The notes below the pieces were generated by a model. That model was given only the letters and a program-made list of their open reading frames with translations. It was not told the origin of the DNA and did not search any database. Source: Paenibacillus glucanolyticus NBRC 15330 (GTDB lineage Bacteria > Bacillota > Bacilli > Paenibacillales > Paenibacillaceae). Taken from it: DNA of 64,000 bases. Positions 1 to 7,910 of the stretch are shown here, one piece after another. The translations under genes were made by a program, and so were the position numbers. Numbering within the stretch: position 1 is the stretch's first letter; every line of letters starts with the position of its first letter. The stretch spans positions 300,875 to 364,874 of the forward strand of contig NZ_BIMC01000004.1 of the NCBI RefSeq assembly GCF_004000885.1, in the 5' to 3' direction.

Positions 1-96
1 CAGATTGAATCCAATATACCTATCTTGGAAAAAGAAGAGACGCGTCAGCAGGGACTTTTGCAAATTAGAGAGTTTGTGGCACAATTAAAAGGTTAG
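1..96 (+). CDS. trpA: Tryptophan synthase alpha chain, C-terminal end (partial)
   Basis: An open frame enters at base 1 and stops at TAG 94-96, giving 31 residues that end in IREFVAQLKG. It lies 40 bp upstream of hisC. In Bacillus and Paenibacillus the tryptophan operon ends with trpA directly before hisC and tyrA, so this is most likely the tail of trpA. The identification rests mainly on gene order, because no catalytic motif is inside the window. Confidence 0.6.
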   Translation, partial: QIESNIPILEKEETRQQGLLQIREFVAQLKG

Positions 97-136
97 CGTT
101 GTGTACAGCAGTTATGAAAGGTGAGGCGAATATCGA

Positions 137-1234
137 ATGAAACCAAAAGCGCAAATTGTAAATCTTCCTGTATATCAACCGGGCAAGCCGATTGAAGAGG
201 TGAAAAAAGAATTAGGACTTGATGTTGTCATTAAATTGGCCTCCAATGAGAACCCTTATGGCTGCTCGCCGCGGGCAACCGAAGCGATCACCGCTGAACT
301 GGGAACACTCAGCTTGTATCCGGACGGAAGCGCGGCTGATTTAACGGCAGAGCTTGCTGACCAGCTGGCAATTGAACGCAGTCAAATTATTTTCGGATGC
401 GGATCCGACGAGATTATTGCTCTCATTATTCGAGCGTTCCTGGAGCCGGGGGATGAGACCATTATGGCGGATCAGACCTTCTCCGTGTATAAAACCAATG
501 CAGACATTGAAGGTGCCGTGAGCATTGAGGTACCGCTGATCAACGGGAAGCATGATCTTCCGGGCATGGTCAATGTCATTACGGACAAAACGAAAATAAT
601 ATGGGTGTGCAACCCGAATAACCCTACGGGAACCATCGTATCCGAGAGTGAACTGGTATCCTTCCTGGATGAGGTTCCTGCCCACGTAATGGTTGTACTG
701 GATGAAGCTTATTATGAATATGTTACGGACGCTTCTTATCCAGCCAGCATCAAGCTGATGGAACGCTATCCTAATCTGGTTATTCTGCGTACCTTCTCCA
801 AAATATACGGATTGGCAGCGCTTCGCATCGGTTACGGCATCGGTCAACAGGAAGTTATCTCCCTGATTAACCGGGTACGCGAGCCATTTAACACAGGTCG
901 CCTTGCCCAAGTAGCCGCGAAAGCTGCTCTGAAGGATCAGGAGTTTGTTGCCAAATGCCGTCAGCGGAATGCCGAAGGCATTACGTATATTCAGCAGCAA
1001 TTCGATCGCCTCGGGCTGTCCTACTTCCCTGCGAACGGTAATTTCATCATGGTGGATGTACAGAATCCGGGTACCGAAGTGTTCAAATTACTGCTTAGCA
1101 AAGGCATTATCGTGCGACCGGGATTTGAGGTCTACCCGAGCTACATTCGCGTAACCGTAGGTTCCGAGGAACAGAACAAGGCTTTTATCGGCGCTTTGGA
1201 GCAAGTGCTCCACGAAGTGAATTCTCCAGCCTGA
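137..1234 (+). CDS. hisC: Histidinol-phosphate aminotransferase
   Basis: PLP-dependent fold-type I transaminase of 365 residues, the usual length for HisC. It makes histidinol phosphate from imidazole acetol phosphate, and in Bacillus-type organisms also serves tyrosine and phenylalanine synthesis. Visible signatures are LASNENPYGCSP near the N-terminus, the NPNNPTG segment near residue 160, the DEAYYEY aspartate and tyrosine, and SKIYGLAALRIGYG, which carries the Schiff-base lysine. GGTGAGG upstream supports the ATG. It sits between trpA and tyrA, the aromatic amino acid supra-operon arrangement. Confidence 0.95.
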   Translation: MKPKAQIVNLPVYQPGKPIEEVKKELGLDVVIKLASNENPYGCSPRATEAITAELGTLSLYPDGSAADLTAELADQLAIERSQIIFGCGSDEIIALIIRAFLEPGDETIMADQTFSVYKTNADIEGAVSIEVPLINGKHDLPGMVNVITDKTKIIWVCNPNNPTGTIVSESELVSFLDEVPAHVMVVLDEAYYEYVTDASYPASIKLMERYPNLVILRTFSKIYGLAALRIGYGIGQQEVISLINRVREPFNTGRLAQVAAKAALKDQEFVAKCRQRNAEGITYIQQQFDRLGLSYFPANGNFIMVDVQNPGTEVFKLLLSKGIIVRPGFEVYPSYIRVTVGSEEQNKAFIGALEQVLHEVNSPA

Positions 1235-1282
1235 TCGAATGACACCACAAATAATCGCAGCTTGAAACGAGTGAGAGAGAAC

Positions 1283-2377
1283 ATGACAATGCACATTTCT
1301 ATTTTTGGCGTCGGCTTGATCGGCGGTTCGTTAGCATTATGCTTCAAAGGAAAACCAGGCATAACCGTTACGGGTTATGCCCACACCCAGGAATATGCCG
1401 ATCAGGTTACGGCCAAGTCCGTTGTTGACAAGGTTACCCTATCGGTAGAAGAAGCAGCCCAGGATGCGGATGTGATATTCCTGTGCGTTCCTGTAGGCAG
1501 CCTGGAGACATATATAAAGCGTTTAAGCGAATTGCCGCTTAAACCCGGGTGCATTATCACAGATGTAGGCAGCACAAAAGCCAGCATTGCGGAATGTGCA
1601 GCACAGCTAACACTTAAGGAAGCTTGCTTTATCGGAGGACACCCAATGGCTGGGTCGGAGCGATCAGGTGTAGGTGCTGCTTCGACGGTTTTGTTCGAGA
1701 ATGCTTATTATGTCCTCACCCCTCCAGATCAAGTGCCTCAGGAGAAGCTGGATACTCTTGTGGAGCTTCTTGCTCATACACGGGCGCATATTGTGAAGGT
1801 AGAGCCGAGACTGCATGATGAGATTGTAGGGGCGATCAGTCACCTGCCCCATGTGATCGCAGTGGCTTTGGTGAACCAAATCAGCTCCTATAATGAGGAG
1901 AATCCGCTGTACCGCACACTTGCTGCAGGTGGCTTCCGGGATATTACCCGAATTGCATCCAGTGATCCCGTGGTTTGGCGGGACATTTTATTAAACAATC
2001 GCAATGTAATGCTTCCTTTACTTCGGGACTGGAATGAAGGAATTCAGCGGTTTATGGATATGCTGGAGAATCAAGACGGACCTGCTATCGAAGAGGCTTT
2101 CCGCAGAGCGGGGGAGTTCCGCAGTGTGCTTCCTGAGAGACGTAAGGGTATGATTGTATCCCGGTACGATTTGTATCTTGACGTACCTGACCATCCAGGG
2201 ATCATCGGTCGAATCGCAACTGATTTGGGAACAAACCGCATTAACCTCAGCAACATGCAGATTATCGAGAGCCGGGAAGATGTTCCGGGTGTTATGAGAC
2301 TTTCCTTCCGCAATGAAATGGAACAGGAGCGTGCTAAAGAGCTGCTGATATCGCAAGGACATTCGGTTTACCAGTGA
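1283..2377 (+). CDS. tyrA: Prephenate dehydrogenase
   Basis: Oxidises prephenate to 4-hydroxyphenylpyruvate with NAD for tyrosine synthesis. The N-terminal Rossmann motif is GVGLIGGSLAL; GGHPMAGSERSG and the helical dimerisation region follow; the last 75 residues or so (YDLYLDVPDHPGIIG onward) form an ACT domain, consistent with tyrosine feedback. The frame is open from TTG 1262, but ATG 1283 follows a purine-rich GAGAGAGAA and puts the Rossmann strand at the expected position, so the protein is 364 residues. A second ATG at 1289 is also possible. It lies 48 bp after hisC, probably in the same transcript. Confidence 0.93.
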   Translation: MTMHISIFGVGLIGGSLALCFKGKPGITVTGYAHTQEYADQVTAKSVVDKVTLSVEEAAQDADVIFLCVPVGSLETYIKRLSELPLKPGCIITDVGSTKASIAECAAQLTLKEACFIGGHPMAGSERSGVGAASTVLFENAYYVLTPPDQVPQEKLDTLVELLAHTRAHIVKVEPRLHDEIVGAISHLPHVIAVALVNQISSYNEENPLYRTLAAGGFRDITRIASSDPVVWRDILLNNRNVMLPLLRDWNEGIQRFMDMLENQDGPAIEEAFRRAGEFRSVLPERRKGMIVSRYDLYLDVPDHPGIIGRIATDLGTNRINLSNMQIIESREDVPGVMRLSFRNEMEQERAKELLISQGHSVYQ

Positions 2378-2408
2378 TATTTCCGGTTGTTTAAAACAAC
2401 CGGAAATA
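2378..2408 (+). terminator. Inverted repeat directly after tyrA
   Basis: A 15-bp perfect inverted repeat (TATTTCCGGTTGTTT and its complement) with a single central base starts at the base after the tyrA stop. The T-tract after it is poor (AATGTGTTTAATG), so it may be a weak terminator or a 3'-end-protecting hairpin for the trp-his-tyr transcript. Confidence 0.6.
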
Positions 2409-2423
2409 AATGTGTTTAATGTG

Positions 2424-2452
2424 TTGACAAAATGTAAACGTATACATATAAT
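2424..2452 (+). promoter_or_regulatory. Perfect-consensus sigma-A promoter
   Basis: TTGACA at 2424-2429, exactly 17 bases, TATAAT at 2447-2452. Both hexamers match the sigma-A consensus at every position. The predicted start is near 2459. The first thing downstream is an intrinsic terminator about 50 nt later, not a gene. Confidence 0.85.
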
Positions 2453-2458
2453 AAAAGT

Positions 2459-2540
2459 ACAGTATGGTTTCTCTCCACTCCTATCCAAAATATTGCACTT
2501 TGTGCAACCGCCTTCAAATTTGAAGGCGGATTTTTTTTGT
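2459..2540 (+). ncRNA. Candidate small RNA of about 80 nt
   Basis: The interval between the perfect promoter at 2424-2452 and the intrinsic terminator at 2508-2540 would give an RNA of about 80 nt. It contains a hairpin TTGCAC-TTT-GTGCAA (2493-2507) and then the terminator stem CCGCCTTCAAA/TTTGAAGGCGG (2508-2529) with a T8 run. A 19-codon ATG frame starts at 2464, but no ribosome binding site precedes it, so a noncoding product is more likely than a peptide. No known RNA family was recognised. Confidence 0.55.
2508..2540 (+). terminator. Strong intrinsic terminator
   Basis: An 11-bp perfect GC-rich stem (CCGCCTTCAAA and complement), effectively a 22-base palindrome, followed by ATTTTTTTT. 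It ends the short transcript from the promoter at 2424. Confidence 0.85.
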
Positions 2541-2577
2541 CTATTTTCCTAACCGTGGTAAACCTCCTGGCACAAAC

Positions 2578-2606
2578 CTGAACTTTTCTCCAAATTGTGC
2601 TATAAT
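2578..2606 (+). promoter_or_regulatory. Candidate promoter of the ECF sigma operon
   Basis: TATAAT at 2601-2606 with CTGAAC 17 bases upstream. The -10 is consensus for sigma-A while the -35 is weak. The TGAACTTTT string recalls the GAAC-type -35 of ECF-controlled promoters, so autoregulation is possible but unproven. The leader to the start codon would be about 170 nt; nothing else was recognised in 2541-2784. Confidence 0.45.
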
Positions 2607-2784
2607 GCTAGAGTACTAGTGTAGAAGATTTGGGGAAATTGCCAAATACATAGAATAGTCAGACAACATGAGGCGTAACTATATATGGTTTGACGGTACT
2701 TTTGCAAATCCTTGATTTTGCATCCTTGAACAAGTACAGGACAAGGAAGAGGCACCGGTGGGTGAAGGAGGAACGAAAAATCAT

Positions 2785-3378
2785 ATGACGGATTCCCAAT
2801 TGATCCAGGAAATCAAGCAAGGCAATACCGAACTTTATTCCGAATTAATGCGACGTTATCAGAGGAAAATATTAGCATTTGTCTATCATATGTTAAAAAG
2901 CTCGCAGATGGAGCTTATGGCTGAGGATTTATGCTCGGAAACATTTTACAAGGCTTTCCGAAGCTTGCATTCATTCCGAGAAGTAGATGCATCCTTCTCA
3001 ACATGGCTCTATACCATTGCACGGAACACCGTGCTCAGCGAGCTCCGCAAGCATCGCAGCGGCACATTGCCGCTTGAGGAGAGTGGAGTCGTTCCGGTGG
3101 CTCCACTGGAGGTTGCTCCGGAACAGGCGATTCTGCGAAGCGAACGAGTACATATGGTAAGAGAAGCCATTAATAATTTGCCGGAGAAACAAAGATCTGC
3201 ACTGATTCTTCGGGAGTACGATCAACTGGATTATCAAGAAATCGCGGATATTTTGGGTCAGAGTGTCAGCTCGGTCAAATCGTTGTTGTTCAGAGCCCGT
3301 GGCAGTGTCAAAATTCAGCTCGAACCTTATTTTCATGAGCCGGTTTTTGAGGATCTGAGAGGGATGAAGAGCAGATGA
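2785..3378 (+). CDS. ECF-family RNA polymerase sigma factor
   Basis: A 197-residue sigma-70 group 4 protein. Region 2 is visible in LMRRYQRKILAFVYHMLKSS, followed by the acidic AEDLCSETFYKAF and the -10-binding segment FSTWLYTIARNT. Region 4 is in the C-terminal third (LPEKQRSALILREYDQLDYQEIADILGQSVSSVKSLLFRAR). ATG 2785 has GGAGG 13 bases upstream, rather far; GTG 2758 in the same frame is the alternative. The gene overlaps the next by 4 bp (ATGA), and the partner is a zinc-type anti-sigma factor, so this is a cell-envelope or redox stress switch of unknown signal. Confidence 0.9.
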   Translation: MTDSQLIQEIKQGNTELYSELMRRYQRKILAFVYHMLKSSQMELMAEDLCSETFYKAFRSLHSFREVDASFSTWLYTIARNTVLSELRKHRSGTLPLEESGVVPVAPLEVAPEQAILRSERVHMVREAINNLPEKQRSALILREYDQLDYQEIADILGQSVSSVKSLLFRARGSVKIQLEPYFHEPVFEDLRGMKSR

Positions 3379-3977
3379 CTTGCGATGAAGCCCAAGAGCT
3401 GATGGAAAGTGTCTGGGATTTGCCTGACAATGATCTGCGGCGACAACGGCTGAAAGCACATGTTCAAACCTGCAGTTCATGTGCAGAGGAGTACGAAATG
3501 TGGGTGGAGAGTCAAGATCTGGTCCATGCGTTGGAGCATGAAATTCCGGATATGGACGCTGACCAAATCAACCGCAATGTAATGGATCGGATTTATCGTG
3601 ATTTCCCGTGGCTGGTGGAGGAAACATCCAAGAGCCGTGCGGTAAGCCGGGTTTCCCGTAAACGGTTGACTCTAATGATTGCAGGGTTTCTGGCATTGTT
3701 TGTTTGCAGCTTTGTCTATTTTGCAACGATGGGCAATCAGCCGGACCCCGTACCGGAAGCGGTAACTACAGGAATAATTCCTACGGGAGTGGCTGACACA
3801 GCCCATGGCCTGGCTTCTCAGGACGATTACAACATTCCGAAAACCAACAGCGGGATTATTGATCCTTTTGTGGTTGATATGAGCCCAACTCAGCCAGAAT
3901 ATTGGATGATCCTGTCCCTGCTGGGAATCGGCTTCGCCTTGTTTTTCCTGAAGAGATTAAATCGGGTGAGAAGATAA
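3375..3977 (+). CDS. Membrane-anchored zinc-finger anti-sigma factor
   Basis: 200 residues. The N-terminal half has the ZAS pattern: early MTCDEAQELM, then HVQTCSSC, the His-x3-Cys-x2-Cys zinc ligands typical of cytoplasmic anti-sigma domains. One transmembrane segment lies at about residues 98-117 (LMIAGFLALFVCSFVYFA). A second hydrophobic stretch at the C-terminus (YWMILSLLGIGFALFFL) makes it a two-pass protein with an external loop of about 60 residues that could be the sensor. Translational coupling to the sigma gene supports a one-to-one pair. Confidence 0.85.
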   Translation: MTCDEAQELMESVWDLPDNDLRRQRLKAHVQTCSSCAEEYEMWVESQDLVHALEHEIPDMDADQINRNVMDRIYRDFPWLVEETSKSRAVSRVSRKRLTLMIAGFLALFVCSFVYFATMGNQPDPVPEAVTTGIIPTGVADTAHGLASQDDYNIPKTNSGIIDPFVVDMSPTQPEYWMILSLLGIGFALFFLKRLNRVRR

Positions 3978-4004
3978 AATACATGAGGATGGAGGAGATG
4001 TGGC

Positions 4005-4592
4005 ATGCAGATCGGCTTGGTTCGTCACGGTTTAACAGATTGGAATGCTGTAGGCAAAATACAAGGCCAAACGGACATTCCACTTAACGAGGAAGGTCGT
4101 AATCAAGCGCGTTTGCTAGGGGAAAGACTCCTGCAGGAGTCCTATCGATGGGATTTTGCGATTAGCAGCGGTCTCTCCCGTGCCGAGGAGACGGCGAAGA
4201 TCATCTCATCCATGCTGAATATTCCATTGGCACCACCGGATAACCGTTTGCGTGAGCGCAGATACGGACAGGTGGAGGGTTTAACAGCGGAAGAACGTGA
4301 ATCCAGGTTCGGTGCCGACTGGCATCTGCAGGATTTAGGGCAGGAATCAGACATTGAGCTGCAGTCGAGGGGGCTTGTTTTCCTTGACGATATGTGGCAT
4401 AGACATCCGAATGCAAACATTCTGGTTGTCAGTCATGGCGGTTTTTTGGCGCAATTGTACAAACTGGTATGTCGTGGTGTTCTGAGTGAACGCATTGGCA
4501 ATTTGTCGCTCACCGTCCTGGAGAGAAAAGACGATGATTGGTCGCCCCTTCTCTTTAACTGTACCAAGCATTTGCTGACAAAGCAGTCGTAA
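4005..4592 (+). CDS. Histidine phosphatase family protein (phosphoglycerate-mutase fold)
   Basis: 195 residues with the catalytic LVRHGLTDWN motif (RHG) at residues 6-8, the arginine of the GRNQARLLGERL helix, the acidic LRERRYGQVEG segment and the second histidine in LVVSHGGFL. These are the features of broad-specificity phosphatases of the PhoE/CobC/GpmB type. The substrate cannot be read from sequence. GGAGGAGATGTGGC precedes the ATG. It lies 27 bp after the anti-sigma gene, so it is likely co-transcribed, and the unit ends in the hairpin at 4603-4650. Confidence 0.85.
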   Translation: MQIGLVRHGLTDWNAVGKIQGQTDIPLNEEGRNQARLLGERLLQESYRWDFAISSGLSRAEETAKIISSMLNIPLAPPDNRLRERRYGQVEGLTAEERESRFGADWHLQDLGQESDIELQSRGLVFLDDMWHRHPNANILVVSHGGFLAQLYKLVCRGVLSERIGNLSLTVLERKDDDWSPLLFNCTKHLLTKQS

Positions 4593-4602
4593 GTACATTG
4601 AA

Positions 4603-4650
4603 TTATAATAAAGAGGAGCCTTCCCCGGGGGAGGCTCCTCTTTATTATAA
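4603..4650. terminator. Long bidirectional terminator between convergent genes
   Basis: 18-bp perfect arms (TTATAATAAAGAGGAGCC and complement) enclose TTCCCCGGGGGA, itself nearly self-complementary, so almost all 48 bases can pair. A/T tracts flank both sides, suiting termination of the phosphatase transcript on + and the methyltransferase transcript on -. Confidence 0.85.
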
Positions 4651-4660
4651 GGACTGTCGT

Positions 4661-5419
4661 TTAAACTTCTGCTTTCACGATGAATCGATGCTGCTGAATC
4701 TCGAAGTAGCCCTTGGACTGGATGACAAGATGGATTCGATGCAACGGCTCCAGGTAGCGTTCCACGGTGAAATCAGGGATCTGCCACGGAATGGCTTTCA
4801 GGTAATACACCAGCGCACCGATGTCATAAAATCGCTGCAGCGGGAAGTCTTCCCGGCTGAGAGTGATGTTAAAACGATGATCGAGCAGCTCTTCCATCGC
4901 CGTTTCCAGATTCCAATGAGCGAACTCTTCATTCAGCGGGACTCCAAACATTTCGTTGATTCCTGCGCAATCCGTTCCCCCGGATTGCTGGGTTATGAAT
5001 ATACCCCGATCGTTCGAAATTCTCCGCAGTTCCGTGACGGAATAGGATTCATGCTGATTGATGATCAGATCAAAATAATGATCTTCCAAAGGAAGGGAAG
5101 CATCGTCTTCGAAATACACAACCTTTACCCCCAGCGGCTCGAGCTGCTTCTTCGCCACCGGTACATTAGGCTTATATCCTTCAGTTGCGTAGACGGACTG
5201 TGGCAAGGGCTGAAGAGAGGATAAGAACTCCCCACCGCCCGTACCCATGTCCAGCAGCGTATTGGCATTCCGCAACAAGGGAATGACCAAACTGCCCAAG
5301 GACTAGGGAAGAAGCTGCGACTGCATGCGTCCTGAAGCCGTGATATGTGAAAAGTCCCATCCAGAAAAATGCTGATCCACTTCTTGGATATAGGCCATAA
5401 ACTGTCTGTCTTTAATCAT
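4661..5419 (-). pseudogene. Class I SAM-dependent methyltransferase interrupted by an in-frame amber codon
   Basis: Reading from ATG 5419, preceded by GGAGG at good spacing, gives MIKDRQFMAYIQEVDQHFSG and on to codon 38; codon 39 is TAG (complement of 5303-5305). The same frame then continues without another stop for 213 codons to 4661. The downstream part carries the SAM-binding motif LLDMGTGGGEF, an acidic residue after the next strand (YATEGYKP), DLIINQHESY and a C-terminal FIVKAEV, an ordinary small-molecule methyltransferase layout. The stop probably replaces a tryptophan (TGG to TAG). There is no ribosome binding site for a restart after it. It is either a recent pseudogene or a sequencing error. 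Confidence 0.85.
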
Positions 5420-5770
5420 GGTTTGACAACCTCCATAACAATTTATAATGAGTTGTAACTGCATCTGAAATTGCTTTGGATATGGAGGCCCTCGAATTCT
5501 ATGGGCGCCAAGTTATATTTCATGCTCTGGTGTTCTCACAATAATTCCCCTTCCTGAATTTTGAAAATCACTTTCATATCAACGTGCATTTCATTTTATT
5601 AGATGAGGGCTTCATAAATGTTATATTTTGACTCTATAGGCATTCTATCATTATATAAGAGAGCATAGTCATTTTTATATACAAAAAAATAATTTCGTAA
5701 ACTGAAGCAAACAGGTATCAAATGTTCAAAACCTTCCCATAATGGTTGTAAAACGGCGAGGCGATGGAAG
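5420..5770. other. 351-bp intergenic region between divergent genes
   Basis: AT-rich spacer between the broken methyltransferase (-) and the gene at 5771 (+). Apart from the candidate promoter at 5628-5657 and the ribosome binding site of the methyltransferase, I see no ORF, RNA family or repeat in it. Confidence 0.6.
5628..5657 (+). promoter_or_regulatory. Candidate sigma-A promoter for the gene at 5771
   Basis: TTGACT at 5628-5633 followed after 17-18 bases by TTATATA at 5651-5657. The untranslated leader would be about 105 nt. Confidence 0.5.
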
Positions 5771-6919
5771 ATGAATCTAGCGGATATGCTCACATATGCC
5801 GATATTGGACAGCTTAGCAATATAGCGAATCATTACGATTGTGACGCCAAGAGAAATTCGAAGCATGAGTTGATTCAGAGCATCCTGTCCAAGCTCGGAA
5901 GAAGAGAGTTCTTCGAGGAGCAGGTTAGCAGCTTGACACCAAGCGATTTGCGTTTCCTGAACAACCTGGTCTTTGACACTCGAACAGGCTACAGCCTGGA
6001 AGAATTGACTGCTGCGATACGCCTTACGGCGGATGTGGAAGAGAAGGGTGCAAAGGCCCCTGTGAAAAAGAAGGCTTCCGAGAAAACGGAAAGTCCGCGT
6101 GAGGCTGTTGCACGCTATCGCCGAAGCGGGTGGCTGTTTAACGGTTTTACCCACTCCACCAAATATTTGTTTCAAGTACCTTCGGATTTGAAGGAGCGCT
6201 TTCGGGACGTGCTTCGTGAACGTCTCCATGAAAACCTGCAGCGATTGACGGATGATCCGGAAGTATATCGGGACGAGCAGGGACTGGCCGCGGAAGATTT
6301 GATGCTGATTCTTAAGTATGTCGGTGGACATGATATTGAATTGAATCAGGAAGGGTTTATGTACAGGCGGAACCAGCAGCAGCTGATGAGCACGCTGCAT
6401 ATTACGGAGCCGCTGATCACGAAAGGTGCATGGCGCTTTGGGTACGGCCGATCCTGCATTGAATATCCCGATCGATTTGCACTGCTGTACGATTATGCTT
6501 ACGCAAGAAAATGGATCACGGAAAGCAATGCCCGGTTAATCTTGACGGAAAGCGGAACTTCGTTTATTGAGGAAGGAAATCAAGTTAGCGTGATACAGAT
6601 ATTCCGCTTTTGGTTAAGACTGTATAAGGGCGCAATTCCCAATATCACTTCTCTTGTGTACTGGATCAGTCAATGTGCAAGAGATTGGGTTACAGCTGCA
6701 TCTCTTTATGAATCGCTGGGTTGGCTAATCCGTCCTTTCTATTATGATAGTCCGCAAAATATGCTCGAGCATCGGATTATCCGTATGCTGATGCATTTAG
6801 GGATGATCCGTATAGGGGAGAGCCAAACGATGGGAACTTCGTACAAAATGACCGCGCTTGGCTTAAAGGCTGCGGAAGCCAGTATACATATCAGCGATTC
6901 GAACGATTTGATCCTCTAG
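5771..6919 (+). CDS. Uncharacterised protein with winged-helix-like, helicase-associated character
   Basis: 382 residues, not confidently recognised. The N-terminus (MNLADMLTYADIGQLSNIA, then RNSKHELIQSILSKL) resembles the helical N-terminal parts of proteins annotated as helicase-associated or XPB-like, and KKKASEKTESPREAV around residues 100-112 looks like a charged linker. The C-terminal 150 residues contain several short helix-turn-helix-like segments. No helicase motifs, membrane segments or signal peptide are visible. It occupies the place where B. subtilis has ypiA/ypiB. A DNA- or RNA-binding role is only a guess. ATG 5786 is an alternative start. Confidence 0.6.
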   Translation: MNLADMLTYADIGQLSNIANHYDCDAKRNSKHELIQSILSKLGRREFFEEQVSSLTPSDLRFLNNLVFDTRTGYSLEELTAAIRLTADVEEKGAKAPVKKKASEKTESPREAVARYRRSGWLFNGFTHSTKYLFQVPSDLKERFRDVLRERLHENLQRLTDDPEVYRDEQGLAAEDLMLILKYVGGHDIELNQEGFMYRRNQQQLMSTLHITEPLITKGAWRFGYGRSCIEYPDRFALLYDYAYARKWITESNARLILTESGTSFIEEGNQVSVIQIFRFWLRLYKGAIPNITSLVYWISQCARDWVTAASLYESLGWLIRPFYYDSPQNMLEHRIIRMLMHLGMIRIGESQTMGTSYKMTALGLKAAEASIHISDSNDLIL

Positions 6920-7022
6920 CATGGTTAGGTAGTCGAAACAGCCAAAATGATTTTATGAGAGTAAAGCAATTAATGGGAAAGAATATAAGCTATATGCAAA
7001 TTTAGTTTGGAGGTGCATCCTA

Positions 7023-7202
7023 ATGGATAAGATGAAGGTTACTTACGAGGTTATGTTAGGTCTGGCGGCCGAGATGGTGTGGGACGAAGCATTGCGCAAG
7101 CATCGGAGTGAAGAGCTGTATAAAGAAATTGACGAAGCGCTGGCTTCCGGCGACGAAGTGGCTTTCCGAAACCTGACGGATGAACTGAGGACTTTGAATT
7201 GA
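7023..7202 (+). CDS. Small IDEAL-domain protein (59 residues)
   Basis: ATG 7023 follows GGAGGTG with 8-base spacing and the frame stops at TGA 7200-7202. The product begins MDKMKVTYEVMLGLAAEMVW and its second half holds KEIDEALASGDEVAFRNLTDEL, a clear match to the IDEAL motif family named after that sequence. In B. subtilis the IDEAL domain is the C-terminal part of YpiB, encoded next to ypiF and qcrABC, the same context as here. The gene ends inside its own terminator. Function in this organism is unknown. Confidence 0.85.
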   Translation: MDKMKVTYEVMLGLAAEMVWDEALRKHRSEELYKEIDEALASGDEVAFRNLTDELRTLN

Positions 7203-7234
7203 AGAAATGCTTTATCGCATTTCTTCTTTTTTTT
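7201..7234 (+). terminator. Intrinsic terminator after the IDEAL gene
   Basis: GAAGAAATGC-TTTATC-GCATTTCTTC, a perfect 10-bp stem, followed by T8. Its first bases overlap the stop codon. Confidence 0.9.
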
Positions 7235-7303
7235 GCCTTACTGCAGATTCACTCTTATAATGAAGAAAAATCATAATGAGTGAGCAGAAAGGATGTACCC
7301 TGC

Positions 7304-7741
7304 ATGAAATTTAGTGAAGTGGACGAGCAAACTTGGGAGGAACTGAAGCCTTTCTATGATACCTGCCTCATTCCGTATACCGGATTATCAGGTTTGGAGT
7401 CGCCGTGGGAAGTGACTGCTGCACTGGAGCGGCTTCGGGATTTTATGGATTTGGCAGAAATTCCGTTTAAGGGCAGATTGATTACATATCCAGCCATACA
7501 ATATGGAAAGACTGAAGATATAAAGCTTCTAAATGAAGTTTGTCACAATGTCAAATCCATCGGGTTCAAATATGTTGTTGTCATGACAGCCGATCGCGAG
7601 CTTTCTGAAGAGGATGTGCCTGAAAGTTCGCTGGTGCTGTCCCGGCGCAGGTTTGAAGGCAATGGAGATACCCCCTTGGCGGCCGTTGTTGCCGAACAAA
7701 TCAGTGAAATGTGGCAGCAGGAAAGCCGTATCGAAATGTGA
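7304..7741 (+). CDS. ypiF: YpiF-like protein (DUF2487)
   Basis: 145 residues from ATG 7304, which has AAAGGA 10 bases upstream; GTG 7280 extends the frame but lacks such a site. The N-terminal MKFSEVDEQTWEELKPFYDT and LIPYTGLSG match the character of YpiF, a conserved protein of unknown function encoded just before qcrA in Bacillus. It is soluble with mixed alpha/beta composition and has no catalytic motif. The assignment rests on both sequence feel and position. Confidence 0.75.
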   Translation: MKFSEVDEQTWEELKPFYDTCLIPYTGLSGLESPWEVTAALERLRDFMDLAEIPFKGRLITYPAIQYGKTEDIKLLNEVCHNVKSIGFKYVVVMTADRELSEEDVPESSLVLSRRRFEGNGDTPLAAVVAEQISEMWQQESRIEM

Positions 7742-7778
7742 CAAAAAACCAACAATTTATGAAAGGGCTATTGGAAGC

Positions 7779-7832
7779 GAACCCAAATTTGGGGTTCAAA
7801 TTCTTGACGGTCTTGGGTGCCTAATATATTAT
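7779..7832 (+). promoter_or_regulatory. Hairpin and sigma-A promoter upstream of qcrABC
   Basis: GAACCCAAATTTGGGGTTC (7779-7797) can form a stem, perhaps ending ypiF transcription. It is followed by TTGACG at 7804-7809, 17 bases, TATTAT at 7827-7832. The start would be near 7839, about 70 nt before qcrA. Confidence 0.65.
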
Positions 7833-7910
7833 TAGTATGTCCTAGTAAGTCGTGTGATTTTGATCATTGATGACACTTAAGAACGGTTGACAAAGGGGGT
7901 TGAACACAGA

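Noticed and set aside
4598..5224. 208-codon plus-strand ORF after the histidine phosphatase
   Set aside because: It is antisense to the methyltransferase, has no ribosome binding site and starts inside the terminator hairpin. The minus strand carries the SAM motif and the recognisable protein.
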